Assembly (NCBI GenBank): GCA_038524325.1
Contig: JBCBIS010000018.1
Location: 1-32,629, forward strand
Source of the DNA: Thermohalobaculum sp038524325
GTDB taxonomy: Bacteria > Pseudomonadota > Alphaproteobacteria > Rhodobacterales > Rhodobacteraceae
Direction: 5' to 3'
Length of the DNA: 32,629 nucleotides
Under the pieces are notes generated by a model that had not been told where the DNA came from, did not search any database, and worked only from the letters and a program-made list of their open reading frames with translations. Shown here piece by piece: positions 14,648-22,362 of the stretch. Within the stretch, counting starts at the first letter, position 1, and each line of letters begins with the position of its first letter. The translations under genes were made by a program, and so were the position numbers.

Positions 14648-15556
14648 ATGGACACAGACAGCCTCCGCCTGTTCGTTCTCGCGGCTGAGAAACTGAACAT
14701 CTCATCGGCTGGACGCGATTTGGGCCTTGCACCTGCGGTGGCGAGCGCCCGTTTGGCAAAGTTGGAGCGCTTGTTGGGGGCCGATCTGCTCCACCGCTCG
14801 ACCCGGAAGGTTGCCCTGTCGCTGGAGGGGGCCGAGTTTCTACCCTTTGCGCGAGAAATCCTGGCCCAGGAGGATGCCGGTCTGGCAGCTCTAGGCCGGG
14901 GGCAAACGGCGGTGACGGGGATGCTGCGCTTCACCGCGCCCAGCAGTTTTGCGCAACTCTATATCGCGCCGATCCTGCCGGATTTCCTGGCCCGCCACCC
15001 TGGCGTGACGCTCGATCTGCGGCTCTCGGACACGTTGTTTGATCTGATCGAGGGGAGTTTTGATCTCGCCCTGCGGAACTCGCCGCTCGAGGACACGGCG
15101 ATGATGGGGCGGAAGCTGGCGGACGACCGGCGGGTCCTCTGCGCCTCGCCAAGCTATCTTGGGCGGAGGCAGATGCCCGCGACACCAGAGGATCTGCCGG
15201 ACCATGATGTGGTCGCGTTCAAGAACCAATCCCCGCGCCGCCTCTCCGCAAAGCACGGGCAGGAGGGGCAGTTCGACCCGCGCCGCGCCGGATGCCGTCT
15301 GATCGTGGACGATGGCATGGCGCTGAAACATGCGACCCTCGCAGGCGCGGGGATTTCGATGAACTCGCTGTGGAGCGTGCACCGGGAGCTGCGAGAAGGA
15401 ACGCTGATCCGCGTTTTGCCGGAATTCGAGGTGGTCGATCACTCGGTCCTCTGGCTGCACTACCCAAAGGCGAATGTTCTTTCGGCCAAGGTGCGGGTGT
15501 TCATGGACTTCCTGCTGGAGCGGATCGGCCGCAACCCCGCTTGGGCGATGAAGTAG
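14648..15556 (+). CDS. LysR-family transcriptional regulator
   Basis: A 302-aa regulator. The N-terminal winged helix-turn-helix (about 1-60) reads DSLRLFVLAAEKLNIS, then SAGRDLGLAPAVASARLAKLE and LLHRSTRKVALSLEG. The LysR substrate-binding domain (about 85-290) follows, with GMLRFTAPSSFAQLYIAPIL, FDLALRNS and AGAGISMNSLWSVHRELREG. It belongs to the CrgA/DsdC-like group with the two-lobe effector domain. An upstream TTG (14633) is possible, but the ATG at 14648 begins the usual MDTDSLRLF-type start. It is transcribed away from the LLM-SDR-reductase operon, which is its most likely target. The effector is unknown. Confidence 0.9.
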   Translation: MDTDSLRLFVLAAEKLNISSAGRDLGLAPAVASARLAKLERLLGADLLHRSTRKVALSLEGAEFLPFAREILAQEDAGLAALGRGQTAVTGMLRFTAPSSFAQLYIAPILPDFLARHPGVTLDLRLSDTLFDLIEGSFDLALRNSPLEDTAMMGRKLADDRRVLCASPSYLGRRQMPATPEDLPDHDVVAFKNQSPRRLSAKHGQEGQFDPRRAGCRLIVDDGMALKHATLAGAGISMNSLWSVHRELREGTLIRVLPEFEVVDHSVLWLHYPKANVLSAKVRVFMDFLLERIGRNPAWAMK

Positions 15557-15694
15557 GACAGTTGGTGCCGCTAGGCCGCGTCATCGCGAGGCATTCGCTG
15601 CACCCCAGAAGCCAGACGAGCGCCCCGTTATCCGAAGTTTAAGCGCTGCGGTTTACCCCATCGCGTCGACGGTGAAACCTCGCGGATCTTCGCA

Positions 15695-17887
15695 ATGCTG
15701 CCATCGAACCTAAAAATTCATCATAAACTGACATGTATTGTGCTCTTTCTCGTCGTCCCCATAGTCGTGTTCAAAGCCGTGGATCTGCATCAAGAGCTTG
15801 GACAGATCGAGCGGATCGACGCGACGCTCGAGGGTCTGGACGCGACGCAGACCGTCCTTGCAGCCGTCGAGTCCATCGCCGGTGACAAACCGCTCCAAAC
15901 CGGTCGGCTTTTCCCAGACAACGCGCCTGCCTATCTGAACGACGAGACGGTCGAGCAGGTCACCGCAGACTGGGCCAGCGTTCAAGACCGATCAGCCTCT
16001 CAGACCAAACGATTCAGCGCGGCCCGGCGCGTGCTGGCCCAATTGGAGCGTTATCCCGCCCCCGCGCCGGACGGCGCCTTCGCCCTGCAAAAGATGGCCT
16101 CGGATCTGCTGCCTCACCTGACACAGAGGGTTGCCGCCGTTTCGAGAATTGCCACGCGGCTGTCGCAACGCGAGGAGCTGACCTCGGGCAATCGGATGAG
16201 CCTCCTCGTGAACGCAGGGCAGTTCAAGGTCCTGGCGGATACGATCTCGGCCATGACCAGATCGCAATTCTCCGATCTGCCGCCAGAATTTCAGGCGCGA
16301 CTCGACACCCTCGCGCAGGCTTTCCGGGCCGATAACGTCGCGTTTCAGAAAGCCATGGCGAAGATGGCCAACGGCGTGAACAACCTTTCCTCGGGGGCTG
16401 ATCTGCCGATCGCCCCGCTGACGGAGGCGCTGGGGTCATTCCTGCGATCCACAGACGCGCTCGCCCGGGCGACGCGCGATGTCAGCGAGGCCCTGTTTCG
16501 CGCCGAACGGGATCGCGTCTTTACCTATATGGTGGTGTCGAGCCTGCTGATCCTGGCAGTGATCGCTCTGGCGCTGACCGCGGCCTTCTTGAACAGACGC
16601 TCGATCCTGCACAGCATCGCAACCCTGAAGGCGGAGATCCACGACCTCGCTGCAGCCGATATCACCGCGCCGATGCTGACCGCCCGGCGGAGCGACGAGA
16701 TTGGCGAGATCGCCAATGCCGTTGTCTATTTCCGCGATGCCACGGCCCAGAAAAGCGCTGAAGCCGCCTTGGAAGGGCAAAGAGCGATGGATGCCAGCCG
16801 GCGGGACATGATGCTGGAACTGCAATCGGCCTTTGGCGCTGTGGTCGCTGCGGCGATCGACGGCGATTTCTCGAAACGAGCGCCCTCGAATTTCGACGAT
16901 CCAGAACTGAATGCCCTCGCCATCGGCCTCAACGACCTTCTGGCGGAGGTCCAGCAAGCGCTCTCGGCCACGGGGGAGACCCTGGCCCGGGTGGCCAATG
17001 GCGATCTGCAGCGCAGGTTGGAGGGCGAGATGAAGGGCGCCTTCGCGACGCTGCAACAGGATGTGAACGCGACCATCGATCAACTCTCGAGCCTGATCGC
17101 GGAAATCACCGCCACATCCGCGACGGTGTCGGAGGGGGCCGGCAGCATCACTTCGCAGGCCGGGGCGCTGGCCGACCGGACCGGTCAACAGGCCCAATCG
17201 CTGGGGCAGACCGAGGCGACCGTTCTCGAGATTTCGAACTCCATCCAGGCCAATGCCGAAAGCTCGGAGGAAGCAAAGCGCCTCGCAGCCTCCTCCGCTG
17301 CGCGTGCCAGCTCCGGTAAAGAGGTGATTCAGAAAGCGATCTCGGCAATGACCGAGATCGAAGGTGGTGCGGGACGAATCTCCGAGATCATCGCCGTCAT
17401 CAATGGCATCGCCTTCCAGACCAATCTGCTCGCCCTGAACGCCGCGGTCGAAGCCGCCCGCGCGGGCGAGGCAGGCAAGGGCTTTGCCGTTGTCGCCTCC
17501 GAAGTCAGAAACCTGGCGCAGCGCTCGGCCGACGCGGCGAAGGACATTGCCGGGCTGATCGAGACAAGCGTGCATCAGGTCGAGGATGGCGTACGCCTGG
17601 TGACCGAGGCGGGCGAGTCGCTGGAGACAATCGTTCACTCCTTCGCGCAGGTCCAACACGCTGTCGAGGACATCGCCCGCGCAAGTACGGAACAATCCGC
17701 CGGGGTCAAACGGGTCTCCGATGCGTTCAAGGACATGGACGCCCTGACCCAGCAGAACACCAAAATGGCCGAGGACAGCTCCAACAATGCCCGGGGTCTC
17801 GAACAAAGCGCGGAAGGGTTGCGGCAGCTACTGTCCTTCTTCCAGAAACCCCCGGCGCAGGAAACCCGACGGTCAACGGCCGCCTAG
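15695..17887 (+). CDS. Methyl-accepting chemotaxis protein with tandem HAMP-like segments
   Basis: A transmembrane chemoreceptor of 730 aa that controls CheA. TM1 is at about 12-28, a helical periplasmic sensor domain spans about 30-270, and TM2 is at about 275-300 (YMVVSSLLILAVIALALTAAF). HAMP follows (about 300-350, with ITAPMLTARRSDEIGEIANAV). A second HAMP-like unit lies at about 375-465 (IDGDFSKRAPSNFDD, VANGDLQRRLEGEMKGAFATL). The signalling hairpin tip is at about 565-620: IIAVINGIAFQTNLLALNAA then VEAARAGEAGKGFAVVASEV. No C-terminal CheR-binding pentapeptide is evident (it ends RRSTAA). The ATG has only a weak ribosome site. No che genes are in the window, so it is an orphan receptor. 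The ligand is unknown. Confidence 0.92.
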   Translation: MLPSNLKIHHKLTCIVLFLVVPIVVFKAVDLHQELGQIERIDATLEGLDATQTVLAAVESIAGDKPLQTGRLFPDNAPAYLNDETVEQVTADWASVQDRSASQTKRFSAARRVLAQLERYPAPAPDGAFALQKMASDLLPHLTQRVAAVSRIATRLSQREELTSGNRMSLLVNAGQFKVLADTISAMTRSQFSDLPPEFQARLDTLAQAFRADNVAFQKAMAKMANGVNNLSSGADLPIAPLTEALGSFLRSTDALARATRDVSEALFRAERDRVFTYMVVSSLLILAVIALALTAAFLNRRSILHSIATLKAEIHDLAAADITAPMLTARRSDEIGEIANAVVYFRDATAQKSAEAALEGQRAMDASRRDMMLELQSAFGAVVAAAIDGDFSKRAPSNFDDPELNALAIGLNDLLAEVQQALSATGETLARVANGDLQRRLEGEMKGAFATLQQDVNATIDQLSSLIAEITATSATVSEGAGSITSQAGALADRTGQQAQSLGQTEATVLEISNSIQANAESSEEAKRLAASSAARASSGKEVIQKAISAMTEIEGGAGRISEIIAVINGIAFQTNLLALNAAVEAARAGEAGKGFAVVASEVRNLAQRSADAAKDIAGLIETSVHQVEDGVRLVTEAGESLETIVHSFAQVQHAVEDIARASTEQSAGVKRVSDAFKDMDALTQQNTKMAEDSSNNARGLEQSAEGLRQLLSFFQKPPAQETRRSTAA

Positions 17888-17920
17888 CTGTGAACATCGG
17901 TCCGCTCGCCGCGAACTGAG

Positions 17921-17949
17921 TTGACACAGGCCGCCCGGCTTCGAACACT
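17921..17949 (+). promoter_or_regulatory. Candidate sigma-70 type promoter for the TPR/oxygenase gene
   Basis: A perfect TTGACA (17921-17926) is followed after 17 nt by AACACT (17944-17949), which matches the -10 consensus at three of six positions. It lies about 65 nt upstream of the ATG at 18013, in the gap after the chemoreceptor gene. Confidence 0.35.
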
Positions 17950-18012
17950 CTCCCTTCTTGCAGGACCGCAAGCGCCGCTTTGGCGGATCACCTAGGTCAA
18001 TCCTCGGGGAGA

Positions 18013-19317
18013 ATGGCAGTGTCGGGATCGAACATGCAGGCGGATGCGGCAGCGCTCCACAGTTCCGGCATCGCCGCCGTCAAACGCGGACAGTTGGCCG
18101 AGGGCCGGGCCATGCTGGAACGGGCCGCTCAGCAGCAACCCAACGTTTTGCAGTTCCAGGGAGATCTCGCACAGGTGCAACTGATGGCCGGCGATGAAGC
18201 GAGCGCCATCAAGACGCTCCAGATCTGTCTGAAGCTTAATCCTGGGCTGACCCCGTTCTGGCTCAATCTCGGGATCCTGCAGCTCCGGGCGGATCGGATC
18301 GACGAGGCGGGGGAGTGTTTTCAGAAGGCGATCGACGGAGATGCCAGATTGGCCGACGCGCATGGCGGCCTGGGCGTCGTGCGCCAGCGTCAAAAGCGGT
18401 TGCCGGAGGCGGCCGAGGCCTTTGAGAAAGCCGCCGCGCTGTCGCCGCAGGATGCTGAACTGCGCTCGAATCTGGCGGGAGCGTTGCAGGAAATCGGCGA
18501 GAACGACCGCGCGATCGCAGCCTTTGAAGAGGCCATCCGACTGGCCCCCGACCGTGCCGCCTTGCACACGCATCTGGGGGTGATCCTGCACGAGGTCCGC
18601 GGCGCCGAGGCCGGTCTGCCGCATTACGACCGGGCGCTCGGCCTGCATCCCGGCGATGCCAGGACCCTCGCCGCCAAACGCTCCGCCCTGGTCAGCTTGG
18701 GCCGTGACGAGGAGGCGGCGGCGATCTTCGATTTCGACGCGCTTATCACGACCGTGCAACTCGGCGCGGCGCCCGGCTATCGCGACATGGCGGCCTTCAA
18801 CGAAGCGCTCGCCGCCCATGCCGTCTCGCATCCCTCGCTGATCTCCGACCCGCTGGGCCGCACGACACGGGGTGGCGGGCAGACCGGGCAATTGCTCGAA
18901 GGCGAGGCGGGCCCGGTCACGGCGCTGGAGGGCCTGCTTCGCCAGGAGGTCGATGCCTATTTCGCCGATCCGGCCCGCGCCCGGCACCCCTTTCGTCCGC
19001 ACCGGCCCGCGACCGACCGGTTGGACGTTTGGGCAACGGTCCTGGACAGTGGCGGATATCAGGACCCCCATATTCACCCGAGCGGGGTTCTCAGCGGGGT
19101 CTACTATGTCCAACTGCCCGAAACGGGCGATGCGGGCGCGCTCGAGTTTGGCCGCCCGCCCGCGCCGTTCACCCTGCCGGATCCGGAGGTCATGGTGGTG
19201 CGGCCAGAGCCGGGTCTGCTGGTGCTGTTCCCATCCTTCTTCTGGCACCGGACAATCCCGTTTCCGGGGGAGGGCCGGCGCATCTCGATCGCATTCGATC
19301 TGACGCCGGCGGGGTAA
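18013..19317 (+). CDS. TPR-repeat protein fused to a putative 2OG-Fe(II) oxygenase domain
   Basis: A 434-aa two-domain protein. The first about 230 residues are tetratricopeptide repeats, for example FWLNLGILQLRADRIDEAGECFQKAI, of which the typical part is NLGILQLRADRIDEAGE, then AAEAFEKAAALSPQDAELRSN and AIAAFEEAIRLAPDRAALHT. The C-terminal about 200 residues resemble the double-stranded beta-helix family of putative 2OG-Fe(II) oxygenases (PF13759-like): DPHIHPSGVLSGVYYVQLP, GALEFGRPP and LLVLFPSFFWHRTIPF, with a final Arg in RRISIAFD. The His of HIHPSG and the His of FWHRT fit metal ligands and the late Arg fits 2OG binding. The TPRs would bind a protein partner. Start: the TTG at 17980 is unlikely. 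The ATG at 18013 has ggggag close by, and the ATG at 18034 is an alternative. Confidence 0.82.
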   Translation: MAVSGSNMQADAAALHSSGIAAVKRGQLAEGRAMLERAAQQQPNVLQFQGDLAQVQLMAGDEASAIKTLQICLKLNPGLTPFWLNLGILQLRADRIDEAGECFQKAIDGDARLADAHGGLGVVRQRQKRLPEAAEAFEKAAALSPQDAELRSNLAGALQEIGENDRAIAAFEEAIRLAPDRAALHTHLGVILHEVRGAEAGLPHYDRALGLHPGDARTLAAKRSALVSLGRDEEAAAIFDFDALITTVQLGAAPGYRDMAAFNEALAAHAVSHPSLISDPLGRTTRGGGQTGQLLEGEAGPVTALEGLLRQEVDAYFADPARARHPFRPHRPATDRLDVWATVLDSGGYQDPHIHPSGVLSGVYYVQLPETGDAGALEFGRPPAPFTLPDPEVMVVRPEPGLLVLFPSFFWHRTIPFPGEGRRISIAFDLTPAG

Positions 19318-19325
19318 CCCAGCTC

Positions 19326-20795
19326 TCACAAATCGTAGAGCGCGCCGAATTTGGCTTCTAGATAGACGAGCAACGGTTCCGGCGTCGGCCTCTTGCCGGT
19401 AGCTTGTTCGATCAGCTGAGGCGCCGCGTAAAGCCGCCCCTGACTGTGGATCTTCTCCCGCATCCACGCAAGGATCGGCGCCATCTGTGCCGTTCGGATC
19501 AGCGCGTCGCGTTCAGGGAGGACTGCGCGCATCGCCTCGTCCAGACAGGCGGCATAGATATTGCCCAGGCTGTAGGTCGGAAAATATCCGAACAACCCGA
19601 CCGACCAGTGGACATCCTGCAGAACCCCCAGGGTCGGGTCGGGCACTTCCAGCCCGAAATCGCGGAGGAACCGCGTGTTCCACGCCGCTTCCAGATCTTC
19701 GACTTCCAGATCCCCCGCGATCAGCTCCCGCTCCAACTCGAAGCGGAGCAGGATGTGAAGGTTGTAATGCACCTCATCGGCCTCGGTGCGGATGAAGCCG
19801 GTCTGAACCAGATTGACCGCGCGATAGAGCGGCTCCGGCCCCTCGAGGTTCATCGCGCCAAACGCCTCGCACATCGCCGGGTAGAGCCAATCCGCAAAGG
19901 GCCGCGAGCGGGCGATCTGGTTTTCCCAGAACCGCGATTGGCTCTCGTGCACGCCCATCGAGCAGTAATCAGCGGCAGGCAGGAACGGGTCCACGGCGCC
20001 AAGAGTATAGAGCGCGTGCCCAACCTCATGGATCGTCGAGTAGACGCAACCGAACGGGTCCGCCTCATCCGTGCGGGTCGTGATCCGCGCATCGCCGACG
20101 GCCCCGGAACTGAAGGGATGCGCCGCCTTGTCGAGCCGGCCGGCCTCGAAATCATAGCCAATCTGCCGGGCAATCTGCGCGGCCAGGCGCATCTGCGCCG
20201 CGGCCGGGAAGGCGCCCGTCAGGGCATCGGGCCGCGGCCGGTCCGCGATCTTCTCGCGCAAAGCTTTCAGGCGCGGGCGCATGCCCTCGAGCATAGGCCA
20301 AAGCTCGGCACTCCGCATCCCAGGCTCGAACTCGTCGAGCAAGGCGTCATAGGGCGCCGCACCCTCGACCGACAGGCAGGCAGCGCGTTCGCGGGCGAGG
20401 TCGATATTGCGCTTCAGCGCCGGGGCAAAGGCGGCGAAATCCCGCTCGGCCCGGGCCCGCGCCCAGATCCGCTGTCCTTCGGAGGCAGCGATCGCCGTCG
20501 CCTCGGCCAGCCGCGCCGGGATCCTGTTCGCCCGGTCATGGGCGCGGAGCGCTTCCTCGACATTGCGTCGGTCGAAGGCGGACAGCGTTGCGCGGTCGAT
20601 CGTGGCGGCCCAATCGGCAATCCGCGGGTCCGCCTTGCGTTCATGGATCACATGCGCCAGAGCCCCTGCCTGCTCGGCCCGGATGGCGCCGCCTTTCGGT
20701 GGCATCATGGTCTCCTGATCCCAAGACAGAAGGCCCGCGGCCTGGGACAGGGCCGAGGTCTGTTTCAGGTGGTCGAGGAGCAATACGAGGGACAT
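19326..20795 (-). CDS. M32-family metallocarboxypeptidase (Taq carboxypeptidase type)
   Basis: A cytoplasmic zinc carboxypeptidase of 489 aa, the normal length for family M32, removing C-terminal residues from peptides. Signatures are LSWDQETMMPPKG near the N-terminus, HEVGH (His256, Glu257, His260: the HExxH zinc/catalytic motif), the following GVHESQSRFWEN, and DEVHYNLHILLRFELER. The C-terminal NIYAACLDEAM and QLIEQATGKRPTPEPLLVYL match the family. The frame stays open a further 326 codons upstream, but that part is the antisense of the next gene. The ATG at 20795 gives the family N-terminus. The gene is convergent with the TPR/oxygenase gene, with only 8 bp between their stop codons. Confidence 0.92.
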   Translation of the reverse strand: MSLVLLLDHLKQTSALSQAAGLLSWDQETMMPPKGGAIRAEQAGALAHVIHERKADPRIADWAATIDRATLSAFDRRNVEEALRAHDRANRIPARLAEATAIAASEGQRIWARARAERDFAAFAPALKRNIDLARERAACLSVEGAAPYDALLDEFEPGMRSAELWPMLEGMRPRLKALREKIADRPRPDALTGAFPAAAQMRLAAQIARQIGYDFEAGRLDKAAHPFSSGAVGDARITTRTDEADPFGCVYSTIHEVGHALYTLGAVDPFLPAADYCSMGVHESQSRFWENQIARSRPFADWLYPAMCEAFGAMNLEGPEPLYRAVNLVQTGFIRTEADEVHYNLHILLRFELERELIAGDLEVEDLEAAWNTRFLRDFGLEVPDPTLGVLQDVHWSVGLFGYFPTYSLGNIYAACLDEAMRAVLPERDALIRTAQMAPILAWMREKIHSQGRLYAAPQLIEQATGKRPTPEPLLVYLEAKFGALYDL

Positions 20796-20884
20796 GGCAT
20801 CAGCCTGTTTGAATTTCGAAAGGCCCTTCCTTCTATCGCAAAGGACCGCGTTGGGAAGCGCCTTGATCCGGGCGCCGTCGCCCC

Positions 20885-20914
20885 TTGACTCACCGCGCCC
20901 CGCAGACGAAACAT
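20885..20914 (+). promoter_or_regulatory. Candidate promoter for the MBL-rhodanese-MBL genes
   Basis: TTGACT (20885-20890) is followed after 18 nt by AAACAT (20909-20914). It is in the 156-bp divergent region and about 38 nt upstream of the ATG at 20952. The -10 match is weak. Confidence 0.3.
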
Positions 20915-20951
20915 AAAAATTGAATGTGTGAATGCGATCTGGGAGGCCAGC

Positions 20952-21902
20952 ATGAAATGCATCATCCCACTGCTTCTCGCGCTGGGGCTCGGCGCACCGG
21001 TGATGGCGGATCAAAGCATTCCTGATCAGTACCCCGCCTCTCCGCTTTACCAGAAACCGGTCGAGGTGATCCCGCATGTCTGGTCGGCCATCGGCGCGAC
21101 CGCGCCGCCGACTTATGAAAATGCAGGGCACAACAACAATCTGAGCTTTATCGTCACGTCGGAGGGCGTCGTCGTCGTGAATGCCGGCGGTGCCTATGTC
21201 TTGGCCGAAGCGCTCCACCAAGAGATCCAGCAGATCACAGACCAACCCGTGGTGCTGGTGATCAACGAAAACGGCCAGGGTCATGCGATGCTCGGCAACA
21301 CATACTGGCAGGCGCAGGGCGTGCCGATACTGGCCCATGTGGATGCCGCTGCCGAGTTCAAGGAGCGCGGCTATGACATTCTGGAGCGGATGAAGACCAT
21401 CAACCGTGACAAGGCCGAAGGCACCGAGGTGACCCTGCCCTCGCAGACATTCGAGGACCGCCATGACATCGTCCTGGGCGACACGCGGATCGAAGTGCTC
21501 TATACCGGACCAGCGCATTCCCCCGGCGATATCCAGGTCTGGCTGCCGGACGAGAAACTGGTCATCGCGGGCGACATGGCCTTCCACGAGCGGCTGTTGC
21601 CGATTTTCGACGAGACGGATACTGCCGCCTGGCTCGAAACATGGGAGACTGAATTCGAGGCGCTGGGGGCTGTTTATGTGATCCCGGGCCATGGCCATCC
21701 GACGAATATGGCGCAGGTCCGGCGCTATACCCGGGACTATCTGGTCCATCTCCGGTCGCAGATCCGGGCGCATCTGGACGAGGGCGGCGATCTGGCCACG
21801 GCGTATTATGTCGACCAGTCGGGTTTCGAACAGCTCGACACGTTCGAGGAACTCGCCACCCGGAATGCGGGCCGGGTCTATGAACAGATGGAGTTTGAAT
21901 GA
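20952..21902 (+). CDS. Exported MBL-fold protein lacking the HxHxDH zinc motif
   Basis: A 316-aa metallo-beta-lactamase-fold protein with a signal peptide (MKCIIPLLLALGLGAPVMA). Overall spacing matches MBL hydrolases of the SoxH-like exported group: HNNNLSFIVTSEGVVVVNAGG, then NENGQGHAMLGN (105-116) where the HxHxDH motif is expected, AHSPGD (His189), IAGDMAFHE (Asp208) and IPGHGHP (His247). At the first motif the two His are replaced by Asn and Gln and the Asp/His by His/Ala, and the upstream Asp of the usual DTG is Asn77. It therefore probably has an altered or incomplete metal site. A gggagg ribosome site precedes this ATG; an upstream in-frame start at 20928 is less likely. The stop overlaps the start of the rhodanese gene (ATGA). 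Confidence 0.85.
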   Translation: MKCIIPLLLALGLGAPVMADQSIPDQYPASPLYQKPVEVIPHVWSAIGATAPPTYENAGHNNNLSFIVTSEGVVVVNAGGAYVLAEALHQEIQQITDQPVVLVINENGQGHAMLGNTYWQAQGVPILAHVDAAAEFKERGYDILERMKTINRDKAEGTEVTLPSQTFEDRHDIVLGDTRIEVLYTGPAHSPGDIQVWLPDEKLVIAGDMAFHERLLPIFDETDTAAWLETWETEFEALGAVYVIPGHGHPTNMAQVRRYTRDYLVHLRSQIRAHLDEGGDLATAYYVDQSGFEQLDTFEELATRNAGRVYEQMEFE

Positions 21903-22336
21903 TGCGCCTGGTTGGCCTGCTCGCTCTCCCCGTCTTGTGGCTGTTGACGTTCAGCGGGACTGCAGGGGCGGAGCCAAGCTTGCTCGCAGCCGATGAGGCC
22001 TTTGCGCTGTCCCAGCAGAACGACCTCATCATCGTCGATGTCAGAACGCCCGAGGAGTGGCGGCAGAGCGGTGTGGCGCAAGGCGCGGTGCCTCTGAGCC
22101 TGCAGGATCCCGAATTCGGGCCGAAACTGCGCGCGTTGTTCGATCAGAACCGGCAGACCCCGGTGGCGATGATCTGCGCGACGGGCGGGCGTTCGACCGC
22201 CGTAGTCAACCAATTGGCGTCCTATGGCATCACCGATGTAAGGAACATCTCCGAGGGGATGTTCGGGTCAAGCGCGGGCCCCGGCTGGCTGAAACGCGGG
22301 CTGCCCGTGGAACAGCCAGGAACGCGCGGCCAATAG
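21899..22336 (+). CDS. Exported single-domain rhodanese-like protein
   Basis: A 145-aa protein with a signal peptide (MMRLVGLLALPVLWLLTFSGTAGA, cut after about residue 24) followed by one rhodanese domain: LIIVDVRTPEEW, then the active-site loop MICATGGRST with Cys93, which would carry a persulfide. It probably transfers or binds sulfane sulfur in the periplasm. The start overlaps the stop of the preceding MBL gene by ATGA, so the two are translationally coupled. The next MBL gene follows 26 nt later. Its neighbours suggest work on thiols or persulfides. The sulfur donor and acceptor are unknown. Confidence 0.88.
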   Translation: MMRLVGLLALPVLWLLTFSGTAGAEPSLLAADEAFALSQQNDLIIVDVRTPEEWRQSGVAQGAVPLSLQDPEFGPKLRALFDQNRQTPVAMICATGGRSTAVVNQLASYGITDVRNISEGMFGSSAGPGWLKRGLPVEQPGTRGQ

Positions 22337-22362
22337 CCCCCCTGACAGAGCAAGGAAACACC

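Noticed and set aside
16436..17806. 456-codon open frame antisense to the chemoreceptor gene
   Set aside because: His/Gly/Arg-rich shadow frame created by high-GC codon use opposite a well-supported gene.
17992..19467. 491-codon minus-strand open frame over the TPR/oxygenase gene
   Set aside because: It reads antisense through clear TPR and oxygenase motifs and has no domain of its own.
20796..21773. N-terminal 326-codon extension of the M32 carboxypeptidase frame
   Set aside because: It is the antisense of the exported MBL gene and has no family similarity. The carboxypeptidase N-terminus fits the ATG at 20795.
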